From Anaeroglomus sp964630775 (GTDB lineage Bacteria > Planctomycetota > Phycisphaerae > Sedimentisphaerales > Anaerohalosphaeraceae): DNA of 64,000 nt. The translations under genes and the position numbers were made by a program. The notes under the pieces were generated by a model. It made no database searches. It was not told the DNA's origin and saw only the letters and a program-made list of their open reading frames with translations. Every line of letters begins with the position of its first letter. Positions within the stretch are counted from its first letter, which is position 1. Positions 56,689 through 64,000 of this stretch are shown here, in pieces. The stretch lies in assembly GCA_964630775.1 (NCBI GenBank), contig CAZVYY010000010.1, positions 46,700 through 110,699 on the forward strand. Reading direction: 5' to 3'.

Positions 56689-59373
56689 ATGACCCATCAA
56701 TGTCCCATCACAAGCATTGCCCTTGCGGTGATGCTGGTCGTGTCTGCGCACGCCGCAGCCGTAACCGTCTATGTCAGCCCCAACGGCAACGATGCCTGGT
56801 CGGGTATGTACGACAAACCCAACCTCGACAAATCCAACGGCCCCCTGGCCACGCTGACGGCCGCACGCGATGTCATTCGCAAACTGCGGGCCGGCGAACC
56901 CAACGAAACCCCGGTACGCATCATCGTCGCCGATGGAATTTACACGATGACCCAGACGCTTGAACTGACCGCACTGGACACCGGCCAGCCGCAAAAGCCG
57001 GTCGTTTATCAGGCCGCCACCGGCGCCAAACCCATCTTCAGTGGAGGCGTGGCCGTAACCGACTGGCAGCCGCATCAGGATGGCATCTGGAAGACCCACC
57101 TGCCCGAAGTCGCCGGCGGCACATGGTATTTCGAGCAGCTTTTTGTCGATGGCAGGCGGGCGGTGCGGGCGCGAACACCCAACGAGTTTTATTATTATAT
57201 GCAGTCGGTCCGGGAAACCCGCACGGAAAACGACCGAGCCGTCCAGACCATTAAGCTGCACCCGGACACCACCGCGGCACTGGCCGGCATCGATGAGAAA
57301 GCCCGGAAAGATGTACAGATGGTGGCTTATCACAAATGGGATATCACCCGGAAGTTTCTGCGAGACCTCGACGCCCCTCGAAACGTCATGCGAATCGAAG
57401 GCGGCCCTATGAAGTCGTGGAATCCCATGACCGCCGACACGCCGTTTTTCTTTGAAAATGCGATGGCGTTTCTGGACACCCCCGGCGAGTGGTTTCTGGC
57501 CCGCGACGGCTGGCTGTATTATAAACCACTGCCCGGCGAAGACATGGCCAAAGTTCAGGTCATCGCCCCGCGGCTGGAGCAATTCATCCGCATCCAGGGC
57601 AGCCCAGCCGACAACCAGATTGTCGAACACATCCAGTTCAAAGGGCTGGCCTTTGAACACGGCCAGTATCTGTCCGGCCCGGATGGCTTCGAACCGGCAC
57701 AGGCCGCCGTGCAGATCGGCGCCGCCGTCCATGCCGATGGGGCCCGGAATATCCTCTTCGAAGACTGCCGCATCGCCCATATCGGTACGTATGCAATGTG
57801 GTTCCGTGACGCCTGTACAAAATGTACTGTCAGACGCTGCCACATTACCGACACCGGCGCCGGCGGCATCAAAATCGGCTCAACGGCTATCGCCGCCAAT
57901 CTCGCCGACCAGACCAGCCATATCCTCGTGGATAACAACATCCTGCATGCGATGGGCTATCTGTTCCCCTGTGCCGTGGGCGTCTGGATCGGCCACAGTC
58001 CCGACAATATCATCACCCACAATGAAATCGCAGACCTGTACTATACCGCCGTCTCGGTCGGCTGGCGATGGGGCTACGACCACAGCCCCGCCAAACGCAA
58101 CCGCATCGACTACAACTACCTCCACCACATCGGCTACGGCGTCCTGAGCGATATGGGCGCCGTTTATACCCTCGGCCCCTCCGAAGGCACCACCGTCAAT
58201 CATAACGTCATTCATGATGTCTATGCCTTTTCCTACGGCGGCTGGGGACTTTACACCGACGAAGGCAGCAGCAATATCGAAATGGCCTATAATCTCGTCT
58301 ATCGCACAAAGACCGGCGGTTTCCACCAGCACTACGGCAAAGAAAATCATATTTACAACAACATCTTCATCGACAGCGAACTGGCCCAGCTTCAGGCCAC
58401 GCGTGTCGAAGAGCATCTGTCGTTTATCTTCGACAAAAACATCATTTATTTCGAAAAAGGCGCCCTGCTCAACGGCCCCTGGGATCGGGTCAGGGTGCAG
58501 ATGGATAACAACTGCTACTTCCGGGCCGACGGCGGCACGTTTGATTTTGCCGGCAAAACCTTTGAAGACTGGCAGAAGCTTGGACGTGATACGCATTCGA
58601 TTATCGCCGACCCGAAATTTGCTGATATTACAAAAATGGATGGCAAACTGGCCGCGGATTCACCGGCCTTCAAACTCGGATTCAAAGCCTTCAAGGCCGA
58701 CGATGCAGGCGTCTATGGGCCGATGGACTGGGTCAGGCTCGCCCGGTCGATTCCCGTCAAACCGTTAAAAATCGCACCGCCCCCGCCGCCGGTGGCCATT
58801 GACGACGATTTCGAGGATTATGACCCCGGCGTCGCCCCTGCCGCCGAAAACTATGTCGAAAACAAAGGCGACGCGATTGGCGTTACCGCAGACACCGCCG
58901 CCACCGGCAAACAATCACTGAAGATTCAGGACGCAGCAGGTCTGTCCCAGCGCTATAATCCGCACCTGGTCTATCGCTGCAATTATCCCGACGGCACCGC
59001 CGACTGCAGCTTTGACCTGAAAGTCACCGACGGCTGCGACATCGTCATCGAAGGACGCGATTACAACAAGCCCCCGTATCAGACCGGGCCGAATCTGTCG
59101 ATTCGCGATGGACAATTGCACATTCCCGGCAAGCCCCCGGTCGCCCTGCCTGCTGATACATGGATTCATTTTCAACTTCATCTGGCACTCGAACAGCAGC
59201 AATCGTCAATCACCTGGACGCCTGCCGGACAAACGCCCCAAAGCGTCGAAAAGATGCCGATGCTGTCCAAGGACTTTCATGCCCTGCAATGGGTAGGATT
59301 TATCAGCAATGCAGACAAGGCAACCACTTTTTATCTGGACAATTTCAAGCTGTATCATAAAATAACACCATAG
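56689..59373 (+). CDS. Secreted right-handed beta-helix protein with C-terminal LamG-like domain
   Basis: An 894-residue exported protein (signal peptide about 1-24, SIALAVMLVVSAHA). It starts with VTVYVSPNGNDAWSG and LATLTAARDVIRKLR, the usual opening of pectate-lyase-like parallel beta-helix proteins; the helix repeats cover about 330-640 (FEDCRIAHIGTYAMWFRD, VRRCHITDTGAGGIKIG, VDNNILHAMGYL, NYNYLHHIGYG). Residues 700-890 form a LamG/jelly-roll-like domain. It is likely a polysaccharide lyase or hydrolase of a DUF-type beta-helix family; no catalytic residues can be named. ATG 56689 is chosen for the signal peptide. Confidence 0.82.
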   Translation: MTHQCPITSIALAVMLVVSAHAAAVTVYVSPNGNDAWSGMYDKPNLDKSNGPLATLTAARDVIRKLRAGEPNETPVRIIVADGIYTMTQTLELTALDTGQPQKPVVYQAATGAKPIFSGGVAVTDWQPHQDGIWKTHLPEVAGGTWYFEQLFVDGRRAVRARTPNEFYYYMQSVRETRTENDRAVQTIKLHPDTTAALAGIDEKARKDVQMVAYHKWDITRKFLRDLDAPRNVMRIEGGPMKSWNPMTADTPFFFENAMAFLDTPGEWFLARDGWLYYKPLPGEDMAKVQVIAPRLEQFIRIQGSPADNQIVEHIQFKGLAFEHGQYLSGPDGFEPAQAAVQIGAAVHADGARNILFEDCRIAHIGTYAMWFRDACTKCTVRRCHITDTGAGGIKIGSTAIAANLADQTSHILVDNNILHAMGYLFPCAVGVWIGHSPDNIITHNEIADLYYTAVSVGWRWGYDHSPAKRNRIDYNYLHHIGYGVLSDMGAVYTLGPSEGTTVNHNVIHDVYAFSYGGWGLYTDEGSSNIEMAYNLVYRTKTGGFHQHYGKENHIYNNIFIDSELAQLQATRVEEHLSFIFDKNIIYFEKGALLNGPWDRVRVQMDNNCYFRADGGTFDFAGKTFEDWQKLGRDTHSIIADPKFADITKMDGKLAADSPAFKLGFKAFKADDAGVYGPMDWVRLARSIPVKPLKIAPPPPPVAIDDDFEDYDPGVAPAAENYVENKGDAIGVTADTAATGKQSLKIQDAAGLSQRYNPHLVYRCNYPDGTADCSFDLKVTDGCDIVIEGRDYNKPPYQTGPNLSIRDGQLHIPGKPPVALPADTWIHFQLHLALEQQQSSITWTPAGQTPQSVEKMPMLSKDFHALQWVGFISNADKATTFYLDNFKLYHKITP

Positions 59374-59405
59374 CGACAATTATATCCGTTGTATCGGAAT
59401 CATAA

Positions 59406-60521
59406 ATGCTTACAAAACCTTACGGCAGCACTGGATTCACAGTCAGCGCCATCGGCTTTGGCGGGATGCGATTTGACCTCAATTGCACCGACGAGGCCAA
59501 CGCCGAATTGCTCCGCTATGCCTTCGACAAGGGCATCACCTATTTTGACACCGCACCCGACTACTGCAAGGACCGCAGCGAAGATATTTACGGCAGGGCC
59601 TTTGCCGCCATGAAATCCCGTCGCAACCAGTTCTATGTCTCCACCAAGGGCATGCCCGAAGATTACGACACCGCAGAAAAATCCATTCAGGCCGTCGAAA
59701 AATCCCTGTCCCGCCTCAAGTGCGACTATATCGATTTCTATCATGTCTGGTGCATCCGCCGTCTGGAAGAATACGACCTGGCCATGCGGCCCGGCGGCCA
59801 ATACGAAGGCCTGCTGCGATGTAAGAAAAAGGGACTGATTAAGCACATCGTCGTCTCGTCCCATCTCCGCGGCCCCGAGATTGTCAAATTGATCGACAAA
59901 CGCCAATTCGATGGGATTTTAATGGGAATCAATATCCTGAATTTCCTGTATCGATGGGAAGGCGTCGAAGCAGCACATCAGGCCGGCATGGGCGTAGTCG
60001 CCATGAATCCGCTGGCCGGCGGCATCATCCCCACCCACGAAAAACAGCTTGCCTTTCTGGCAAGTCCCGGCGAAACTGCAACCGAAGCAGCCATTCGATT
60101 CTGTGTCGGCTGTCCGCAGATTACCGTCACCCTGATCGGCTTTACCACCCGCCAGCACATCGACACCGCCTGCCGCGTGGCCGACAGCGCCAAACCGTTC
60201 TCGCAGGACGATATCCAGCGCATCCGCCGCCATGTCACCAAAAATATGGACCGCCTCTGCACCGGCTGCGGCTATTGCATGGGCCGATGTCCCAAAGATA
60301 TCCCGATTGCTTCGTATATGCAGTACTACAACGACAAAGTCCTCGTCGGCAAAACCGACAGCGAAATGGCCAAAGGTCTGGACATTCAAAAGAAATGGGG
60401 CATCCTCGTGGACCGCAAGGCCCAGGCCAAAGACTGCGTCCAGTGCGGCCGCTGCGAACTGGCCTGCACCCAGCATCTGGATATCGTGCGCCGCCTGGAA
60501 AAAATCGCCACTTGGGAATAA
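59406..60521 (+). CDS. Aldo/keto reductase with C-terminal 4Fe-4S ferredoxin domain
   Basis: A 371-residue protein. The aldo/keto reductase barrel (1-280) has YGSTGFTVSAIGFGGMRFD, FDTAPDY, and the catalytic-type Asp/Tyr there, with VSTKG and FYHVWC. The C-terminal part has Cys motifs CTGCGYCMGRCPKDIP and DCVQCGRCELACTQHLD for two 4Fe-4S clusters. Such proteins are common in anaerobes; the substrate is unknown. It follows the beta-helix gene by 32 nt. Confidence 0.9.
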   Translation: MLTKPYGSTGFTVSAIGFGGMRFDLNCTDEANAELLRYAFDKGITYFDTAPDYCKDRSEDIYGRAFAAMKSRRNQFYVSTKGMPEDYDTAEKSIQAVEKSLSRLKCDYIDFYHVWCIRRLEEYDLAMRPGGQYEGLLRCKKKGLIKHIVVSSHLRGPEIVKLIDKRQFDGILMGINILNFLYRWEGVEAAHQAGMGVVAMNPLAGGIIPTHEKQLAFLASPGETATEAAIRFCVGCPQITVTLIGFTTRQHIDTACRVADSAKPFSQDDIQRIRRHVTKNMDRLCTGCGYCMGRCPKDIPIASYMQYYNDKVLVGKTDSEMAKGLDIQKKWGILVDRKAQAKDCVQCGRCELACTQHLDIVRRLEKIATWE

Positions 60522-60663
60522 TACCCGACGGATATCTTTGTCCGCCAAAATGAACTTGGAGAGGAACCCGTAAGATAGTGCTCGAAGCTGGCGGATGGAA
60601 ACGCCTTGGCCGCGACGAATCTGAAATGGAAGTGATTATTATAAAGAAAGCGAGGAGACAAAA

Positions 60664-62016
60664 ATGCAAAATAAGACAACCATGAATCGGCGGAATTTTC
60701 TGTGTTCCAGCGCCCTGTCGGCAGCGGCATTCACCATCGTTCCCCGATACGTGCTGGGCGCCGACGGCGGCACCCCGCCCAGTGAAAAACTCAACATCGC
60801 CGGCATCGGCATCGGCGGTATGGGGGCTAACAACCTGCAAAACATGGAAACCGAAAACATCGTCGCCCTCTGCGACGTGGACGACCAGTATGCCGCCAAG
60901 ACCTTCGAAAAATATCCCAAGGCCAAACGCTACCGCGATTATCGCAAGATGCTCGACGAACAGAAAGATATCGATGCAGTATTAATCGCCACCCCCGACC
61001 ACACCCACGCCGTGATTACCCTGGCCGCCATGCGGGCCGGCAAGCATGTCTATTGCCAGAAGCCCCTGACCCACACCATCCACGAAGCACGCCTCGTGGC
61101 CAAAGTCGCCAAAGAAACCGGCGTCGTCACCCAGATGGGCAACCAGGGCCGCTCCGGCGAAGGCGTCCGCCTGCTGTGCGAATGGATATGGGCCGGCGCC
61201 ATCGGCGAAATCCGCGAAGTGGACGCCTGGAGCAACGAGACCTATTATCCCTGGGGCAAGGCCTGGTGGAGCCCCGGAAACGGACGAAAACCCACGGATA
61301 AACCCCCGGTGCCCGCAACACTGGACTGGGACCTGTGGCTCGGGCCGGCCAAACAGCGCGATTACCACCCCTGCTATCACCCCGGCTCCTGGAGACCCTG
61401 GTGGGACTTCGGCTGCGGATGGATGGGCGACCGCGGCGTCCACACCCTCGATGCGGTGTTCTGGGCAATGCGTCTGGGCCACCCGACCAGCATTGAAGCC
61501 ACCGTCACGGACTTCAACGAAGACACCCACCCGGTGGCCTCGATTGTCCGCTACCGCTACCCGGCCCGCGAGGGAATGCCCCCGCTGAAACTGACCTGGT
61601 ACGAAGGCCTTCAGCCGGCCCGGCCTGATGAACTGGAAGAAAATCGCAAGATGGGCGATGCCGAAGGCGGCGTGATCTTCCGCGGCGACAAAGGCACCCT
61701 GATGTGCGGCACCTACGGCAACAGCCCGCAACTGCTTCCCTACACCGCCATGCAGGCCTACAAGAAACCGCCGCAAACCCTGCCCCGTGTCAACGGCATC
61801 CACGAACAGGGATGGATCGAGGCCATCAAGCAGGGCAAACAGGCCAGCTCCGACTTCTCGATTTCCAGCCGCCTGACCGAGCTGGTCCATCTGGGCAATG
61901 TCGCCAAACGCATGCAGACCAAACTGACCTGGGACGGCGAACAGATGAAATTCCCCAGCCACCCCGAAGCCGATCAATATCTGACCAAAGAATATCGCAA
62001 AGGCTGGGAGTTGTAA
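60664..62016 (+). CDS. Exported Gfo/Idh/MocA family oxidoreductase
   Basis: A 450-residue NAD(P)-dependent oxidoreductase with a Tat-type signal (NRRNFLCSSALSAAAFTIVP). Rossmann motif LNIAGIGIGGMGANNL, then VLIATPDHTHAVITLAAM, VYCQKPLTHTIHEARL and GCGWMGDRGVHTLDAVFW. Similar in layout to the N-terminal part of the protein at 49019-51493 but without DUF1080. It likely oxidises sugars or glycosides outside or at the membrane. GCGAGGAG precedes ATG 60664. A terminator follows. Confidence 0.9.
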   Translation: MQNKTTMNRRNFLCSSALSAAAFTIVPRYVLGADGGTPPSEKLNIAGIGIGGMGANNLQNMETENIVALCDVDDQYAAKTFEKYPKAKRYRDYRKMLDEQKDIDAVLIATPDHTHAVITLAAMRAGKHVYCQKPLTHTIHEARLVAKVAKETGVVTQMGNQGRSGEGVRLLCEWIWAGAIGEIREVDAWSNETYYPWGKAWWSPGNGRKPTDKPPVPATLDWDLWLGPAKQRDYHPCYHPGSWRPWWDFGCGWMGDRGVHTLDAVFWAMRLGHPTSIEATVTDFNEDTHPVASIVRYRYPAREGMPPLKLTWYEGLQPARPDELEENRKMGDAEGGVIFRGDKGTLMCGTYGNSPQLLPYTAMQAYKKPPQTLPRVNGIHEQGWIEAIKQGKQASSDFSISSRLTELVHLGNVAKRMQTKLTWDGEQMKFPSHPEADQYLTKEYRKGWEL

Positions 62017-62025
62017 TTTAAATCG

Positions 62026-62097
62026 CCGATGGATGATTTTCGATTGCTGATTGGATTACAGCGAAAACCAATCAGCAATCCTCCATCGGTGTTTTTC
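62026..62097 (+). terminator. Rho-independent terminator (long two-part stem)
   Basis: Outer stem CCGATGGA/TCCATCGG (62026-62033, 62082-62089), inner stem GATTGCTGATTGG/CCAATCAGCAATC (62042-62054, 62068-62080), then TGTTTTTC. Confidence 0.82.
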
Positions 62098-62132
62098 TGT
62101 ATGCTTATCCTGAACATGAGAAAATTAACACT

Positions 62133-62582
62133 ATGCGAGCCGTAATACAACGTGTCAAACAGGCCTCTGTCACAGTCGATGGCCGGAGCACCGGACAGAT
62201 TGGGCAGGGCCTGCTGGTCTTTCTGGGAGTCGGGCCCGACGATGGCCCGGCGGATGCGGCCTATATCACCGACAAAATTTCCAATCTGCGGATTTTCGCC
62301 GACGACGGCGGCAAGATGAATCGCAGTGTGCTGGATATCGCCGGCGGCATCCTCCTGATCAGTCAGTTTACCCTGTTCGGCGATTGCCGCAAGGGACGCA
62401 GACCGGACTTCTCGCAGGCCGCCCCGCCCGCACTGGCCAAAGCCCTCTATGAACAAACCATCGAAACCCTCCGCGGCCTGGGCCTCACCGTCCAGACCGG
62501 CATCTTCGCCGCCGACATGCAAATCGACTCCGTCAACGACGGCCCCGTCACCATCCTGCTCGACAGCAAAAAACTGTTTTGA
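62133..62582 (+). CDS. dtd: D-aminoacyl-tRNA deacylase
   Basis: A 149-residue enzyme that frees tRNA from D-amino acids. It begins MRAVIQRVKQASVTVDG and has the two active-site motifs: LLISQFTLFGDCRKGRRPDF and the cross-subunit NDGPVTILLDS (Gly-cisPro). Full length for the family (about 145 aa). Confidence 0.95.
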   Translation: MRAVIQRVKQASVTVDGRSTGQIGQGLLVFLGVGPDDGPADAAYITDKISNLRIFADDGGKMNRSVLDIAGGILLISQFTLFGDCRKGRRPDFSQAAPPALAKALYEQTIETLRGLGLTVQTGIFAADMQIDSVNDGPVTILLDSKKLF

Positions 62583-62645
62583 GAAATACCACCGATATGA
62601 TACAGCGTGTTTTCATGAGAATCATATAAAAAAATCCATGTTTTG

Positions 62646-62730
62646 TGACCCCAAAGGGGTCATATAAAATAGCCGGGGGTGGAAACCCCCGGTCAGTATA
62701 TATCTTTCTCTACCAAGCCCCAGCAGGGGC
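62646..62730. repeat. GC-rich palindrome cluster (three hairpins)
   Basis: TGACCCC AAA GGGGTCA (62646-62662), CCGGGGG-N6-CCCCCGG (62673-62692) and GCCCC AGCA GGGGC (62717-62730). Extragenic palindrome cluster of the type also seen at 43341-43425. It may also end dtd transcripts. Confidence 0.6.
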
Positions 62731-62757
62731 GACACAAATGCGTCTTTAGAGCCTTTT

Positions 62758-63033
62758 CTAAAACGTAATCTCAAACTCCGTCCAATTGGGATTATACACC
62801 ATCGGCGAAATAGTCACGCTGCGGATATACCCGCCGAAATACTCCTGAATCTCATCGATGCACGCCTGAACATCCGCCTCAGTCCCCTGCAGCACGGCCT
62901 CAACCGAACCATCGTCCTGATTGCGGACATACCCCGTCACCCGATAACCGCGCACGATATTCCGGGCGGTATAGCGAAATCCCACGCCCTGCACGTGTCC
63001 CCGGAAAATAACCTGTTTGGAGATATTGGACAT
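62758..63033 (-). CDS. acyP: Acylphosphatase
   Basis: A 91-residue enzyme that hydrolyses acyl phosphates. The active-site motif FRGHVQGVGFRYTARNI has the catalytic Arg, and GYVRNQDDGSVEAVLQG has the Asn. ATG 63033 fits family length; the longer frame to 63087 is upstream spacer. There is no ribosome site; a heptanucleotide array directly precedes the start on this strand. Confidence 0.92.
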   Translation of the reverse strand: MSNISKQVIFRGHVQGVGFRYTARNIVRGYRVTGYVRNQDDGSVEAVLQGTEADVQACIDEIQEYFGGYIRSVTISPMVYNPNWTEFEITF

Positions 63034-63035
63034 AT

Positions 63036-63070
63036 TTAAATTGTAAATTGGAAAATGTAAAATGTAAAAT
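63036..63070 (-). repeat. Degenerate heptanucleotide repeat array at the acyP start
   Basis: Units on the + strand: TTAAATT, GTAAATT, GGAAAAT, GTAAAAT, GTAAAAT. Its reverse complement resembles the array at 63109-63150, so the two arrays form an inverted pair between divergent genes. Confidence 0.55.
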
Positions 63071-63108
63071 AAAAAACACGATAGCACAGCAAATCCGCCC
63101 GGGACAGG

Positions 63109-63150
63109 AATTTACAATTTACAATCTCCAATCGACAATTTACAATCTCC
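63109..63150 (+). repeat. Degenerate heptanucleotide repeat array at the DUF1638 start
   Basis: Six units: AATTTAC, AATTTAC, AATCTCC, AATCGAC, AATTTAC, AATCTCC, ending 3 nt before ATG 63154. Confidence 0.65.
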
Positions 63151-63153
63151 GCC

Positions 63154-63873
63154 ATGCGTCTGAAATTTATCGTCTGCAAGGCCATCCAGAAAGAAGCGTA
63201 CACCGTCGCGGCCCGCAGCGGCAATATCGTGGATATCCTCCTGATGCCGCAGGGTTTGCACAATACGCCGGACATCCTTCGCGCCGAGGTCCAGAAAGAA
63301 CTCGACAAAACCTGCGACAATCAGGGAAATCCCTACGACGCAATACTGCTGGGCTACGGCCTGTGCGGCAACGGCACCGTCGGCCTGCGGGCGGCCATCA
63401 AGACCATCCTGCCCCGCGCCCACGACTGCATCACCCTGCTGCTCGGCTCGCGGGACGCTTACCAGAACTACATCGACTCCCACCGCGGCGTCTATTGGTA
63501 CAGCGACGGCTGGATCGCCACTGGCACCATGCCCGGCCGGGACCGCTACGAACGCCTCTTGGCCGAATATTCCGAAAAATACGGCCCCGACAACGCCCAG
63601 TATCTGCTCGAGATGGAACAGACCTGGATGAAGGAGTATAACTGGGCGGTCTATATCGACTGGCATCTGGCCGGCGCCGACCTGCAGTCCGATTACACCC
63701 GCCGCTGTGCCGAATACCTCCACTGGCAATACGACCACGTCGAAGGCAGTTCGGGCCTGATGCAGCGGATGGTCGATGGCGACTGGAACGATCGCGAATT
63801 TCTGATCGTCCCGCCCGGCGGATCCATCGCCGAAGACCTCACCCATCCCGACATGGTCAAGGCGGTATCATAA
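63154..63873 (+). CDS. DUF1638 family protein
   Basis: A 239-residue soluble protein. MRLKFIVCKAIQKEAY, the segment YDAILLGYGLCGNGTVGLRA, LGSRDAYQNYIDSHRGVYWY and the late FLIVPPGGSIAED match the DUF1638 family, which is frequent in anaerobes near corrinoid methyltransferase genes. No function is established. The last codon overlaps the start of the following short frame. Confidence 0.8.
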   Translation: MRLKFIVCKAIQKEAYTVAARSGNIVDILLMPQGLHNTPDILRAEVQKELDKTCDNQGNPYDAILLGYGLCGNGTVGLRAAIKTILPRAHDCITLLLGSRDAYQNYIDSHRGVYWYSDGWIATGTMPGRDRYERLLAEYSEKYGPDNAQYLLEMEQTWMKEYNWAVYIDWHLAGADLQSDYTRRCAEYLHWQYDHVEGSSGLMQRMVDGDWNDREFLIVPPGGSIAEDLTHPDMVKAVS

Positions 63874-63956
63874 TGCAGGAACCGCTGTCGTTAATCCTTC
63901 CGGTGTTAATCTTTACTCTGCTGCTGGCGGCTATATTCAGTATTGAATTAATATGA
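63873..63956 (+). CDS. Possible tiny membrane protein (27 aa)
   Basis: ATG 63873 overlaps the DUF1638 stop (TAATG) and opens a 27-residue hydrophobic frame (MQEPLSLILPVLIFTLLLAA, ending IFSIELI). One membrane helix. It may be a coupled small subunit or a chance frame; no relatives are known to me. Confidence 0.35.
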   Translation: MQEPLSLILPVLIFTLLLAAIFSIELI

Positions 63957-64000
63957 CAGCGCTATAAGAATTCGATATTTTTGGCCTTTGCCATTTTCTT

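Noticed and set aside
56671..57843. Long - strand frame opposite the beta-helix gene
   Set aside because: Shadow frame; the + strand gene has a signal peptide and a clear domain pattern.
1..64000. CRISPR array, prophage, insertion sequence or rRNA operon
   Set aside because: No regularly spaced direct repeats of CRISPR size, no transposase, integrase or phage structural gene, and no rRNA sequence were seen.

Overview
The window reads as a chromosome segment of a free-living planctomycete, most like the class Phycisphaerae. The pointers are a PEP-CTERM protein, a dockerin-like tail on a secreted protease, an ECF sigma factor paired with a FecR-type anti-sigma protein, many secreted LamG, discoidin and carboxypeptidase-regulatory proteins, polysaccharide genes (GH127, right-handed beta-helix, Gfo/Idh/MocA, DUF1080) and core genes on both strands. 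The organism cannot be fixed from sequence alone.

The most striking part is the first 13 kb, a selenium region. On the + strand lie a NitT/TauT-type ABC transporter (5' end cut by the window), selD with a Cys-rich head and an AhpD-like tail, a tRNA-Sec with anticodon UCA (4240-4337), a small membrane protein whose reading frame ends Cys-Pro-Thr-UGA-Gly-Lys-stop, and a membrane polyferredoxin. Facing it on the - strand is a three-gene operon (13015 down to 5547). Its first and last genes encode paralogous secreted proteins that are each interrupted by an in-frame UGA in the same context, Gly-UGA-Gly-Gly-Thr-Cys-Ser, and the frame stays open for 572 and 279 further codons. All three UGA codons are followed by a hairpin whose 3-nt loop begins exactly 21 nt downstream. 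The two paralogues have 7-bp stems that differ by two compensatory base-pair changes. I read these as bacterial SECIS elements and the proteins as selenoproteins: two members of a UGGTC family and one CxxU membrane protein. A standard annotation would split or truncate all three.

13-18.5 kb: a strong promoter and a structured leader (possibly 6S-like) upstream of ilvB and ilvN; then phoB-phoR on the - strand behind a three-unit Pho-box-like repeat. 18.5-22.3 kb: small hypothetical genes, an A/T-rich Mrr restriction endonuclease with two conserved unknown genes, and hisF. 22.5-27.6 kb: secreted C10 protease, DUF4405 membrane protein, FecR protein and ECF sigma factor. 27.7-36.5 kb: recG, a Ktr/Trk potassium system, a HAD phosphatase, mnmG, rsmD and marC. 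36.6-43.3 kb: a multi-PAS histidine kinase with a FixJ-type regulator, a PEP-CTERM protein with a structured leader, and an arsenic operon (arsR, arsC, truncated arsC, acr3). 43.7-46.3 kb: a partner-switching pair (RsbW-like kinase and STAS protein), an Rrf2 regulator and a MazG-like protein. 46.5-62 kb: GH127, oxidoreductase/DUF1080 fusion, NSS symporter with a tiny MetS-like subunit, amidohydrolase, LemA-HtpX, beta-helix protein, ferredoxin-type aldo/keto reductase and a second Gfo/Idh/MocA protein. The end carries dtd, acylphosphatase and a DUF1638 gene.

Several families of small repeats lie between genes: three copies of an 89-bp element, seven degenerate heptanucleotide arrays and clusters of GC-rich palindromes. 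There is no rRNA, CRISPR array, insertion sequence or phage in the window.
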